Assembly (NCBI GenBank): GCA_902363145.1
Contig: CABIZB010000004.1
Coordinates: 291,562 to 355,561 of the forward strand
DNA: 64,000 nucleotides
Reading direction: 5' to 3'
Source: Oscillospiraceae bacterium
Lineage (GTDB): Bacteria > Bacillota > Clostridia > Oscillospirales > Ruminococcaceae
Positions 15,626 through 28,609 of this stretch are shown one piece after another. A program made the position numbers and the translations under genes. The notes under the pieces were generated by a model. It was not told the origin of the DNA. It was given only the letters and a program-made list of their open reading frames with translations, and ran no database searches. Numbering within the stretch: the first letter of the stretch is position 1; each line of letters begins with the position of its first letter.

Positions 15626-16735
15626 ATGGCGATCATGGTTGATAACGAGAAAAACACCTATGATGAGATTATAAAAGTTGTCGGCGTGGGCGGCGGCGGC
15701 GGAAACGCTGTTAACCGCATGGTTGACGAGGGCATCAAGGGCGTTGACTACATAACTGTCAATACCGATGCAAGAGCTCTCAACTCATCTAAGGCTGATA
15801 CAAAGGTACAGATAGGCGTTAAGCTTACAAACGGCAAGGGCGCAGGCGCCAAGCCTGAGATCGGTGCAAGCAGCGCCGAAGAAAACAGAGACGAGATCAA
15901 GGCCGCTCTCAGCGGTTCAGATATGGTATTCATCGCAGCAGGTATGGGCGGCGGCACAGGTACAGGCGCAGCTCCCATCGTTGCAGAGATCGCTCAGGAG
16001 CTGGGAATACTCACTGTTGCAGTGGTAACAAAGCCCTTTGAGTTTGAGCAGAAGGCTAAGATGAGACAGGCTGAGGCTGGTATCGCAGAGCTTAAAAAGC
16101 ACGTTGATTCACTTATCGTTATCCCCAATGAGCGTCTTCTCCAGAGTGCTGACAAGGAGCTTACAATGAAGCAGTCCTTCGCACTTGCTGATGATATCCT
16201 CAAGGTCGGCGTAAAGTCCATAGCAGAGCTTATCACTGTCGAGGGCGACATCAACCTTGACTTCGCTGATGTAAAGACCACTATGAAGGACGCAGGCTAT
16301 GCTCATATGGCTATCGGTCACGGTTCAGGCAAGGACAAGGCTGCCGAGGCTGCAAAGCAGGTCATCTCCAGTCCTCTGCTTGAGACCTCCATTTCCGGCG
16401 CTACAAGACTTCTCGTTAACATCGTAATGAGCGAGGACGTTCTTGCAAGCGACATCAACACAGCTACAAGACTTATCTCCGAGGCTGCCGATCCCGATGT
16501 AAACATGATCTTCGGTACCTCCTTCGATGAGAACCTCAAGGACGAGATCAACATCACTGTTATCGCTTCCGCTTTCAATGATGATATCGACAAGCAGGAA
16601 GAACCCGCTCCCGAGGTTGAAAAGGTTCCCGCAGCATCTGCTGCATCAACAGCCGCACCTCAGCCCGCAGCACCCAAGAAGTCTTCCTACGATGAGGAAT
16701 ACAGCGACTTTTTTAACATGATCAACAGAAGATAA
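15626..16735 (+). CDS. ftsZ: Cell division GTPase FtsZ
   Basis: FtsZ is the tubulin-like GTPase that polymerises into the division ring. The 369-residue protein has KVVGVGGGGGNAVNRM, the tubulin signature GGGTGTG (about residues 107-113), the synergy-loop NLDFADVKTTM, and a short C-terminal tail YDEEYSDFFNMINRR for membrane-anchor partners. AGGAGG seven bases upstream fixes ATG 15626. The 194-base AT-rich gap before it contains TATAAT-like boxes near 15557 and 15562 but no convincing -35. No ftsA is seen nearby, so the anchor must be encoded elsewhere or be SepF-like. Confidence 0.98.
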   Translation: MAIMVDNEKNTYDEIIKVVGVGGGGGNAVNRMVDEGIKGVDYITVNTDARALNSSKADTKVQIGVKLTNGKGAGAKPEIGASSAEENRDEIKAALSGSDMVFIAAGMGGGTGTGAAPIVAEIAQELGILTVAVVTKPFEFEQKAKMRQAEAGIAELKKHVDSLIVIPNERLLQSADKELTMKQSFALADDILKVGVKSIAELITVEGDINLDFADVKTTMKDAGYAHMAIGHGSGKDKAAEAAKQVISSPLLETSISGATRLLVNIVMSEDVLASDINTATRLISEAADPDVNMIFGTSFDENLKDEINITVIASAFNDDIDKQEEPAPEVEKVPAASAASTAAPQPAAPKKSSYDEEYSDFFNMINRR

Positions 16736-16758
16736 CTTCCATATTGCCATAAAATATC

Positions 16759-16790
16759 AGGCGGTCAGGGTAACTTGACCGCCTTTTTTT
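16759..16790 (+). terminator. Terminator after ftsZ
   Basis: AGGCGGTCA (16759-16767) pairs with TGACCGCCT (16776-16784), followed by seven T residues. It ends the dcw cluster. Confidence 0.93.
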
Positions 16791-16843
16791 GAAGCACCCG
16801 ACAAATATCACTTCCCGATCGTTATAATTACAGGAGGTATTAT

Positions 16844-17071
16844 ATGCCGTCAAAGCCTGATTTTGCAGAATTTTACAAGCGGCATTTTGAAGCCGTTTAC
16901 AGGATATGCTACATTTTTATGCAGAACGCCGTGCTTGATACAACATCCGAGGGCTATTTTAAATCCCGCTGGAACGGCGAGAAATATTATTACTGCTTCT
17001 CAAACACCGACGGCACAGACAAGGACGACATGATAAGCCTGATAAAGCATTTTACCTCTCAGGCGCAGTAA
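16844..17071 (+). pseudogene. Deletion scar: sigma-factor N terminus joined to anti-sigma C terminus
   Basis: A 75-residue frame with a perfect AGGAGGT ribosome site. Residues 1-30 (PDFAEFYKRHFEAVYRI, then FMQNA) read like the start of region 2 of an ECF sigma factor. Residues 38-75 (WNGEKYYYCFSNTDG, then DMISLIKHF) read like the C-terminal end of a DUF4367-type anti-sigma protein. Everything between is missing. The same gene order, intact, is present at 58873-60094, and the N termini can be aligned loosely (FAE-F...). I infer an in-frame deletion that fused two neighbouring genes. It could still make a small protein; a real small gene of unknown function is the alternative. Confidence 0.5.
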
Positions 17072-17204
17072 TCGTGGTAATATTGCTTAAAAATTCCAAC
17101 ATCAGACTGTACAAATGACGAAATCACGGCAGGCATGAAATTTTCGGGCAGGGTGAATTGTGTTTTATACAGGTGATTAGTATAAGACACAAGGAGGATA
17201 TCAT

Positions 17205-17825
17205 ATGAAAAAATACGTATCTCTTATCGCAGTTCTCATTGCCCTGACTGCCTGCACGGATACAGCACAGACCGATAACGCTGAAACAACAATAAAAGTC
17301 AAGGTCACAGAAGCCACTGAAGCAAGCGAAGATGAGCCTGTAATGATGTCGAAGGGCAGCATTGACGCTATCCCAGCCGACATACGCACACAGCCTGAAG
17401 AAATGAGCTGGGAAGCTGAGACTCAGAACGTTCAGACAGAAGTTGTCCCCCAGTGCGCCCCGTCAACAGGCTTTTCCTTTGAACTTCCTGCAGGCTGGTC
17501 ATACACGTCCGCCCAGACAGAAGACGAGCCAACAAGCAGCATTTCCGCATATCTCAGCCCCGACAATGAAGCCGAGGGCACCATAACCATAGAATACAGC
17601 AAAAACTTCGCTGTCTGCGGCACGGGGCTTGTGCAAAAGCCTATTGACTTTAACGGATATTCCGCAACACAGTGCTATTATGACGGCAGCGAAAACTGGA
17701 GCTTCATCATGCTTGACGGCGAATACACCAACTGCGTGATAATAAACAACGCCCCATGGTACGACGACTATACAAATGATATAGAAAAGATACTCTCCTC
17801 CGTAAAATTCAGGCACTACGAATAA
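17205..17825 (+). CDS. Lipoprotein of unknown function
   Basis: A 206-residue exported protein. A lipoprotein signal (MKKYVSLIAVLIALTAC, lipobox LTAC, Cys 17) is followed by a Thr/Glu-rich spacer to about residue 75. A compact beta-rich domain follows, beginning FSFELPAGWSYTSAQ and ending DIEKILSSVKF, which looks like the PsbP/Mog1-type fold found in many Firmicutes lipoproteins (inference from pattern only). AAGGAGG precedes the start. Its TAA stop (17823-17825) is also the left target duplication of a MITE. It is monocistronic, convergent with the ATP synthase operon. Confidence 0.75.
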   Translation: MKKYVSLIAVLIALTACTDTAQTDNAETTIKVKVTEATEASEDEPVMMSKGSIDAIPADIRTQPEEMSWEAETQNVQTEVVPQCAPSTGFSFELPAGWSYTSAQTEDEPTSSISAYLSPDNEAEGTITIEYSKNFAVCGTGLVQKPIDFNGYSATQCYYDGSENWSFIMLDGEYTNCVIINNAPWYDDYTNDIEKILSSVKFRHYE

Positions 17826-17926
17826 TACTAATCACCAATAAAACTATAGACAAAAAAATCATCGCATAATCCATATACGCAAGATTATGCTCAATTTTTT
17901 GTATAGTTTTTAATTGGTGCTTAGTA
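17826..17926 (+). mobile_element. MITE copy 2, at the stop codon of the lipoprotein gene
   Basis: A 101-bp element beginning TACTAATCACCAAT and ending ATTGGTGCTTAGTA. The imperfect terminal repeats are about 33 bp, and an inner GCATAATC/GATTATGC pair makes the whole element fold into one long hairpin. It is flanked by direct TAA repeats (17823-17825, 17927-17929). It is identical over its full length to copy 3 at 60724-60824, which implies recent movement. The T-rich hairpin could serve as a terminator for the lipoprotein gene. Confidence 0.85.
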
Positions 17927-17954
17927 TAAGCATATTTAAATATTAAGCAACAAA

Positions 17955-17985
17955 AAAGAGATGCTCCGAAACGGAACATCTCTTT
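17955..17985 (-). terminator. Terminator of the ATP synthase operon
   Basis: AAAGAGATG and CATCTCTTT flank an inner TCCG/CGGA stem with T residues on both strands, so it can work in both directions. It lies just after the atpC stop. Confidence 0.85.
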
Positions 17986-17988
17986 TTA

Positions 17989-18399
17989 TTATCTCATCAT
18001 ATCGTGAACATGGATTCTGTTGAGAGCACGCTGGAGTTTAAGCTCCGCAATGTCAAAGTCAAGCTGGCTCTTCTTTGCGGCGATACGGCGCTCTGCGTCC
18101 TCACGGGAACGCTTTGCCCACTCGATATCTATCTCGTCAGCCCACTCAACGGCATCGGCAAAGATATTTACCTTATTTCCGCCGACCTTGATAAGTCCTG
18201 CGGAAACTGCCGCCACACGATAGCTGCCGTCCTCCGTCATTACCTTTAAAGGTCCCGAGGGAAGGCTTGCCACAAGGCTTGTGTGGTTTGCGAGAATACC
18301 GATATCGCCCTCTGTGGTGCGGACGATTATCTGCGTGGTCTCACCGTCAAAAAAGATCTTTTCAGGGGTTATGACCGTAAGATGAAAGGGTGTTGCCAT
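17989..18399 (-). CDS. atpC: F1 ATP synthase epsilon subunit
   Basis: A 136-residue central-stalk subunit. The N-terminal beta-sandwich domain shows FHLTVITPEKIFFDGETTQIIVRTTEGDIGILANHT and the C-terminal part is a helical hairpin (about 90-136) that can inhibit ATP hydrolysis. It is the last gene of the atp operon, 18 bases after atpD, with an AAGGAGG ribosome site. A terminator follows at once. Confidence 0.95.
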   Translation of the reverse strand: MATPFHLTVITPEKIFFDGETTQIIVRTTEGDIGILANHTSLVASLPSGPLKVMTEDGSYRVAAVSAGLIKVGGNKVNIFADAVEWADEIDIEWAKRSREDAERRIAAKKSQLDFDIAELKLQRALNRIHVHDMMR

Positions 18400-18417
18400 T
18401 TGCTGTCAACCTCCTTA

Positions 18418-19818
<1,401 letters not shown>

Positions 19819-19900
19819 TTAAATAACCACTCCTTTCAGTTCCGTCTGCATATTACAGACAGTATAATTGTAAAGCGGTAATAATACTTATAGTAAAACG

Positions 19901-20764
19901 TCACTCAGCGCTGTTTGCACCGCCGACGATCTCAGTGATCTCCTGAGTAATGGAAGCCTGTCGTGCACGGTTATACATAAGGGAAAGGCTGCTTATCATC
20001 TCGGAAGCGTTGTCGGAAGCGTTCTCCATAGCGTTTCGTCTGGAAGCCTGCTCGGAAGCAAAGCTCTCAACGCACGCACCGAATATCATTCCCGTAACAT
20101 ATCTGGGAACGATGTGGTTGAACACCTGACCTGCGGAAGGCTCATAAATAGGCAGCGCCTTTGAGACCTTCTTCTGTCCGTCAAGCTCCACGGGAAGCAT
20201 TTTCTTTGTTACCGCCTGCTGAGTTATGGAGGAAACATATTCCGTATAGAAAAGCTCTACTCTCTCGTAAATGCCTTTCACATACTTGTCCACGATCTCG
20301 CCTGCGATATCGTTTGCCTGATGGATCCTTATATTTTCGGAAAAATCGGGGTAAGAGCCAAGCATATTGAACTCTCTCTTGCCGAAATATTCCACAGCCT
20401 TTTTGCCTATGGCGATGATATCCGTTTTATCCTTTCCGCCAAGCTCGTCAATTCTTGCCTGAGCAAGCTTGAAGATGTTGGAGTTAAATCCTCCTGCCAG
20501 TCCTCTGTCGCCTGCTATAACTACCAGAAGTGACTTGCCCTCCCCCACCTTGCGGGTAAAGGGAGAAAGGAAGCTGGGATTTTCCGCCTGTATCTCGCAC
20601 ATTGTTTCGTAAAGGGCGTCAAAGTAGGGGCGGGCTTTATCCGCCTTTTCCTTTGCCTTCCTCAGCTTAGAAGACGCAACCAGCTCCATTGCCTTAGTGA
20701 TCTGCATAGTGGACTCGACGCTTTTTATACGCCGCTTGATGTCCTTCATATTGCCGGAAGCCAA
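19901..20764 (-). CDS. atpG: F1 ATP synthase gamma subunit
   Basis: The rotating central shaft of F1 (287 residues). It has the typical long N-terminal helix (MKDIKRRIKSVESTMQITKAMELVASSKLRKA), a Rossmann-like middle (VIAGDRGLAGGFNSN), and the C-terminal helix ending YNRARQASITQEITEIVGGA. Translation begins at TTG 20764, nine bases after GGGAGG. It lies between atpA and atpD, and couples rotation of the c ring to catalysis. Confidence 0.97.
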   Translation of the reverse strand: MASGNMKDIKRRIKSVESTMQITKAMELVASSKLRKAKEKADKARPYFDALYETMCEIQAENPSFLSPFTRKVGEGKSLLVVIAGDRGLAGGFNSNIFKLAQARIDELGGKDKTDIIAIGKKAVEYFGKREFNMLGSYPDFSENIRIHQANDIAGEIVDKYVKGIYERVELFYTEYVSSITQQAVTKKMLPVELDGQKKVSKALPIYEPSAGQVFNHIVPRYVTGMIFGACVESFASEQASRRNAMENASDNASEMISSLSLMYNRARQASITQEITEIVGGANSAE

Positions 20765-20803
20765 TTCAACAGTCCTCCCTTGCCATAATAGTCACAGCGC
20801 TCA

Positions 20804-22375
<1,572 letters not shown>

Positions 22376-22921
22376 TTAATCGGCAGCCATATCTCTGATC
22401 TGTTTCTGCATATTTTCAAGCTTTGTTCTGACAGAGCCGTCCAGCATATTATCGCCGCAGACAACTATCATTCCGCCGATAATTGCGGGGTCGGTCTTTT
22501 CCACAAGGTCGATAGTCTTATCGTACTTCTTAGAGAGCTTCTCGATGAGCCGCTCCCTTGCGCCGTCCTTCAGCGGAACAGCGGTGGTAACAGTAACTTC
22601 CGCAATGCCTGCGTCCTCATAATAGCCCTTTTTCAGCTCAGCAGCTATCTTGCCCAGATAAGCACATCTGTTTTTCTCAGCGAGCACGCAGAGAAAATTC
22701 AGAGCAGAGGCGGATATCCTTCCCTCAAAAACAGACTTTATAAGCTTGGTCTTTTCATCGGGGGTCATTGACGGAGATGACAACAGCCTTGCAAAATCAC
22801 GATTTTCATCGAATATCCCGCTGAGCGCCTGTATCTCCTCATGAAGCTCTTTAAGATTACCGTCCTCACGGCCTATTTCCAGCAAAGCCTGCGCATAAAC
22901 ATTTTCAACCGAACCTGCCAT
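22376..22921 (-). CDS. atpH: F1 ATP synthase delta subunit
   Basis: A 181-residue peripheral-stalk subunit joining F1 to the b subunits. The N-terminal helical bundle starts AGSVENVYAQALLEIG, the middle has FLCVLAEKNRCAYLGKI, and the C-terminal part has IDLVEKTDPAIIGGMIVVCGDNMLDGSVRTKL, the conserved end of the OSCP/delta family. An AAAGG site is nine bases upstream. It is 23 bases from atpF. Confidence 0.95.
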   Translation of the reverse strand: MAGSVENVYAQALLEIGREDGNLKELHEEIQALSGIFDENRDFARLLSSPSMTPDEKTKLIKSVFEGRISASALNFLCVLAEKNRCAYLGKIAAELKKGYYEDAGIAEVTVTTAVPLKDGARERLIEKLSKKYDKTIDLVEKTDPAIIGGMIVVCGDNMLDGSVRTKLENMQKQIRDMAAD

Positions 22922-22944
22922 AGCTGCACAACCTTTCCTGAAAA

Positions 22945-23460
22945 TTACTTGTCGCCGTCATCATCAAGCTCGCCGATAAATTCATCTATCAGGCGATCCT
23001 GCTCCTCATCGGTGGAAACCTCCCTGCCGATGACCTTGCCTGCGATATCCACAGCCATATCGGAGATCTGATCCTTGATCTTATTGACAGCACGCTTGCG
23101 TTCTCTTTCGATATCCGCATTGGCCTTGGTAACGATGCCCGCAGCTTCGTTTCTCGCCTCGGCGATGATCTCGTCGGAGCGGAGCTGAGCTCTCTTGGAA
23201 GCAGCCTTTACCATCTCGGCAGACTCTTCCTTTGCGCCCTCCAGCTTCTGAGCATATTCGCTTTCCATGTCCTTTGCTTTTTTAAGAGCCCGGTCAGCCT
23301 CGTCATAGGTCTTGGAGACCTGAGCCTTTCTTTCCTCTATGATCTTGTTAACAGGGCCGAAAAGAAACTTTTTGAAAATCAGAAACAGGATAAGAGTATT
23401 GCACAGAACGCCGATTATGGTGGAGGGTTCTATGCTGAAAAATTCAAAATTTATATCCAT
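22945..23460 (-). CDS. atpF: F0 ATP synthase b subunit
   Basis: A 171-residue peripheral-stalk subunit. One N-terminal membrane helix (about residues 14-35, PSTIIGVLCNTLILFLIFKKFLF) leads into a long charged, Ala/Glu/Lys-rich coiled coil that dimerises and contacts delta. GGGAGG precedes the start. It lies between atpE and atpH in the usual operon order. Confidence 0.95.
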   Translation of the reverse strand: MDINFEFFSIEPSTIIGVLCNTLILFLIFKKFLFGPVNKIIEERKAQVSKTYDEADRALKKAKDMESEYAQKLEGAKEESAEMVKAASKRAQLRSDEIIAEARNEAAGIVTKANADIERERKRAVNKIKDQISDMAVDIAGKVIGREVSTDEEQDRLIDEFIGELDDDGDK

Positions 23461-23491
23461 TCAGATATCCTCCCATTCCTGCTGAAGCAAA

Positions 23492-24638
<1,147 letters not shown>

Positions 24639-24663
24639 ATATTTTCAAACCTCCCTTCATATT

Positions 24664-25059
24664 TCATGAGTGTTTCTGCCTGATGATCGCACTTCCTGTA
24701 TAAAACGTCTTCGGATACAGCAGAGGGATAAACGTGCAGACGGAATTAAACAGGTCAGATCTGAAGCCCAGCACCAGCGCCGCCCCCATAACAGTCAGCC
24801 TGATAAGATAGAAGCTGAACATATATCGTTTGGCGCTTTTTGCCGTTCCTCGCTCCACGGCTCTTTCCGAGGACATACCCAGAAGGATAATGTTTGCGGT
24901 CATTGCCGCCGTTCCCAGAAGAAGCCCCAGAGGGATCTGTATATTAAGCCCGTAAAAGGGCAGTGCGGCCACGAATATCAGCAGATCCGCCAGCATTGCC
25001 TTGGGAAGCAGGAAGCGGAGCTGCTCATTTATCATATTGCTGAAAAGTTTTATCTTCAT
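24664..25059 (-). CDS. atpI: ATP synthase subunit I
   Basis: A 131-residue membrane protein with four predicted membrane segments, first in the atp operon and 25 bases before atpB. Position, size and topology match AtpI, an assembly helper for the c ring that is poorly conserved in sequence. An in-frame GTG at 25083 overlaps the AAAGGAG site (25073-25079), so ATG 25059 (MKIKLFSNMINEQ) is preferred despite a 13-base spacing. Confidence 0.75.
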   Translation of the reverse strand: MKIKLFSNMINEQLRFLLPKAMLADLLIFVAALPFYGLNIQIPLGLLLGTAAMTANIILLGMSSERAVERGTAKSAKRYMFSFYLIRLTVMGAALVLGFRSDLFNSVCTFIPLLYPKTFYTGSAIIRQKHS

Positions 25060-25115
25060 AGCTTGTACGACGCTCCTTTGCACCGCTTCGTAAAGACACT
25101 GCTATACACAATAAT

Positions 25116-25144
25116 ATTACAACAATCCTCAGCCAAATTTGCAA
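25116..25144 (-). promoter_or_regulatory. Promoter of the ATP synthase operon
   Basis: On the minus strand TTGCAA (25139-25144) and TGTAAT (25116-25121) are 17 bases apart, about 60 bases before the atpI start. The rest of 25145-25286 is AT-rich with nothing else recognised. Confidence 0.6.
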
Positions 25145-25286
25145 TTTTTTTGCCGATTAAGTGGAAACTTTTTCTTAACACTTCCTTTATAGCTAAAAAA
25201 CTTATTAAATCTGACCACGCAGCACCGCCGCAAAAGGCTTGTAATAGTCAAAAACGACGAATTTACGTTGTTGACGAAAATATTGC

Positions 25287-25318
25287 TTGACATTTGTGCA
25301 TTTTTATGATATTATAAT
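25287..25318 (+). promoter_or_regulatory. Promoter of the tRNA-Pro/tRNA-Tyr unit
   Basis: TTGACA (25287-25292), 17 bases, then TATTAT (25310-25315), with an overlapping TATAAT at 25313. It ends 15 bases before tRNA-Pro. Confidence 0.8.
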
Positions 25319-25332
25319 CAAGCTGTGTACAG

Positions 25333-25409
25333 CGGGGCGTAACTCAGTTTGGTAGAGTGCTTGCTTTGGGAGCAAGATGCCGCAGGTTCAAGTCCTGTCG
25401 CCCCGACCA
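25333..25409 (+). tRNA. tRNA-Pro (anticodon TGG)
   Basis: A complete cloverleaf: acceptor CGGGGCG/CGCCCCG, anticodon stem CTTGC/GCAAG with loop TTTGGGA (anticodon TGG), a GGTTCAAGTCC T-arm, and encoded CCA at 25407-25409. Confidence 0.95.
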
Positions 25410-25526
25410 TTGACGCCCGTATGGCGTTTATATAAAATGCCGTGCCGTGTGCACGGGTTTTGTATCCTGATGAGGAAGCTCATCGGATTTAAAATAAGCA
25501 TTGGCGCTAAGGTCAATGCGGTTTGA

Positions 25527-25610
25527 GGAAGAGTTCCCGAGCGGCCAAAGGGGGCAGACTGTAAATCTGTTGCTTCGGCTTCGGTGGTTCGAATCCACCC
25601 TCTTCCACCA
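25527..25610 (+). tRNA. tRNA-Tyr (anticodon GTA)
   Basis: An 84-base tRNA with acceptor GGAAGAG/CTCTTCC, anticodon stem CAGA/TCTG with loop CTGTAAA (anticodon GTA), the long variable arm of bacterial tRNA-Tyr, and encoded CCA. It is probably cotranscribed with tRNA-Pro 117 bases upstream. Confidence 0.95.
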
Positions 25611-25612
25611 GG

Positions 25613-25643
25613 TCCCGTACCTTTCGAGGTGCGGGATTTTTTT
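25613..25643 (+). terminator. Terminator after tRNA-Tyr
   Basis: TCCCGTACC (25613-25621) pairs with GGTGCGGGA (25628-25636), followed by seven T residues. Confidence 0.92.
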
Positions 25644-25908
25644 GTCCTGTAAACAATATTATAACTGAACGGTTGGTCATTTTCAATAGACAAAATCAGA
25701 AATATGACTAAATAAGCGTGTAGAATTTAAGCTATTCTGACAAGTAAAATTAAGGCATTTTAACGATAGCCTGTTTTTATGATCATATTTTCTGCCGTAT
25801 GATGTCTTTATATTCCCACAAAATGTTTATTAGTAAAAAAGCTGTACCTATTTGGGGGGTACAGAAATTTTATATGAGTTTGAACTTTGTTTAGGGGTAT
25901 GTTTGTCC

Positions 25909-26213
25909 GTACCTTCGCCTTACGGCGGAAACTGAAACGCAATTTCTGCGAAATTGCTCTCAGTTTCAAGCCGCCTGCACTTTAATAGTTTTTTACTTAT
26001 ATTGATAGAAAATACTCATTTGTAGGACTTTAAACTCATAGTGCAGGCGGCTTTAGGATTTGTTAGTCAGTCGGCTAATGATTTAATCATTTTGACCGCT
26101 CGCAAACGGATTTCGCAGGTAAACGTAGTTTACCACTGCGGCAACAGCGACCAGATGGCTCTGCCCTCAGTGGACTTCCTAAACCCTTTACCTTGCTTTT
26201 ATTTGTACTGACT
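25909..26213 (+). repeat. Dispersed repeat, copy A1
   Basis: Starts at a CCGTACC motif and ends near a TTTGTACTGACTTT motif. Internal features are a CGCCTTACGGCG hairpin, an 11-bp inverted pair GCCGCCTGCAC (25970-25980)/GTGCAGGCGGC (26041-26051), and GGTAAAC-GTA-GTTTACC. The 3' half is nearly identical to repeat B (minus strand, 33346-33500), and the 5' half to repeat A2 (33842-34160). Open frames across it are not credible genes. The remaining stretch from 25644 is AT-rich with nothing recognised. Confidence 0.8.
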
Positions 26214-26235
26214 TTCTCAATAGCACGCTTATACA

Positions 26236-26274
26236 CAAAAAGGCGATGCACTCTTTTGAAGAGAACATCGCCTT
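26236..26274 (-). terminator. Terminator after guaB
   Basis: AAGGCGATG (26240-26248) pairs with CATCGCCTT (26266-26274); on the minus strand a T-run follows. It lies 17 bases past the guaB stop. Confidence 0.88.
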
Positions 26275-26291
26275 GATTATTATAACTGCGA

Positions 26292-27788
<1,497 letters not shown>

Positions 27789-27825
27789 TCAGTTAATACT
27801 TTGCTTTCATTAAGGTATTTTATTT

Positions 27826-27854
27826 ATTTTACTACTCTTTGCCCTTCAAGTCAA
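27826..27854 (-). promoter_or_regulatory. guaB promoter
   Basis: On the minus strand TTGACT (27849-27854), 17 bases, then TAAAAT (27826-27831), about 60 bases before guaB. Confidence 0.75.
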
Positions 27855-27917
27855 CAGAGAAAGTGTTAAATCGCATAAAAAATTATACTCTGCTTACCAA
27901 TGTTTTTTTGTGCATAA

Positions 27918-28370
27918 TCACTTTTTGTTCTGCTCGCTGAGAAGATCTCTTATCTCGGTAAGGAGAAGTTCTTCCTTGGTAGGCTCTGGCTCAGCGGGAG
28001 CTTCAGGCTCAGGCTCTTCCTCGGGCTTATTGCCTATAGACATTGCCTTGTTTACAGCCTTTACCATTGTGAAGAGGATAACTGCCATGATGAGGAAATT
28101 AAGTACAGCTGAAATAAATGCGCCGTAGTCGAAGGAAACGCCGTTGATGGTGAACTGACCGCCCACAAGGATAAGGTTGCCTGCCTCATCGTGCTCACAT
28201 CCGCCTGTGAGAAGTGCGATAAGGGGATTGATAAAGCTGTTGGTAAGGGCTGTAACGATGTTCTGGAACGCAGCGCCGATAATAACGCCGACTGCCAGGT
28301 TCATAACATTTCCCTTGGAGATAAACTCCTTGAATTCGGCTATAAGCCCTTTCTTTTCATTGTCTGCCAT
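27918..28370 (-). CDS. mscL: Large-conductance mechanosensitive channel
   Basis: MscL is a pentameric membrane channel that opens under osmotic downshock. The 150-residue protein shows the N-terminal helix and first membrane segment FKEFISKGNVMNLAVGVIIGAAF (about 12-35), a periplasmic loop, the second segment AFISAVLNFLIMAVILFTMV (about 75-98), and a cytoplasmic helix after a Glu/Pro-rich linker. GGAGGTC upstream selects ATG 28370 over the upstream ATG at 28388. Confidence 0.95.
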   Translation of the reverse strand: MADNEKKGLIAEFKEFISKGNVMNLAVGVIIGAAFQNIVTALTNSFINPLIALLTGGCEHDEAGNLILVGGQFTINGVSFDYGAFISAVLNFLIMAVILFTMVKAVNKAMSIGNKPEEEPEPEAPAEPEPTKEELLLTEIRDLLSEQNKK

Positions 28371-28500
28371 AATATTGACCTCCTGCATCCTATAAAATAT
28401 AAATACATTATACCGTAAATTTATGTCATTTTAATTTATATTATGTTAGAAAATGTAAAGTCGGCGGTGTGATGCTGACAACACGACCCATACAACTGCA

Positions 28501-28529
28501 AAAGCCGCCCCCTTTTCGGAGACGGCTTT
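28501..28529 (-). terminator. Possible terminator after htrA
   Basis: AAAGCCG (28501-28507) pairs with CGGCTTT (28523-28529); a few T residues follow on the minus strand. It lies about 80 bases past the htrA stop. Confidence 0.55.
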
Positions 28530-28556
28530 CGCAGTATATTAAGGATGGGGATAATT

Positions 28557-28585
28557 GATATCGTTTAGCTTCGCTAAACGATATC
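28557..28585. other. Perfect 13-bp palindrome downstream of htrA
   Basis: GATATCGTTTAGC, a TTC loop, then GCTAAACGATATC. No T-run follows on either strand. It lies 25 bases past the htrA stop and may stabilise the 3' end or bind a protein. Confidence 0.6.
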
Positions 28586-28609
28586 ATATGAAAATGAAGA
28601 AGGCTTAAT

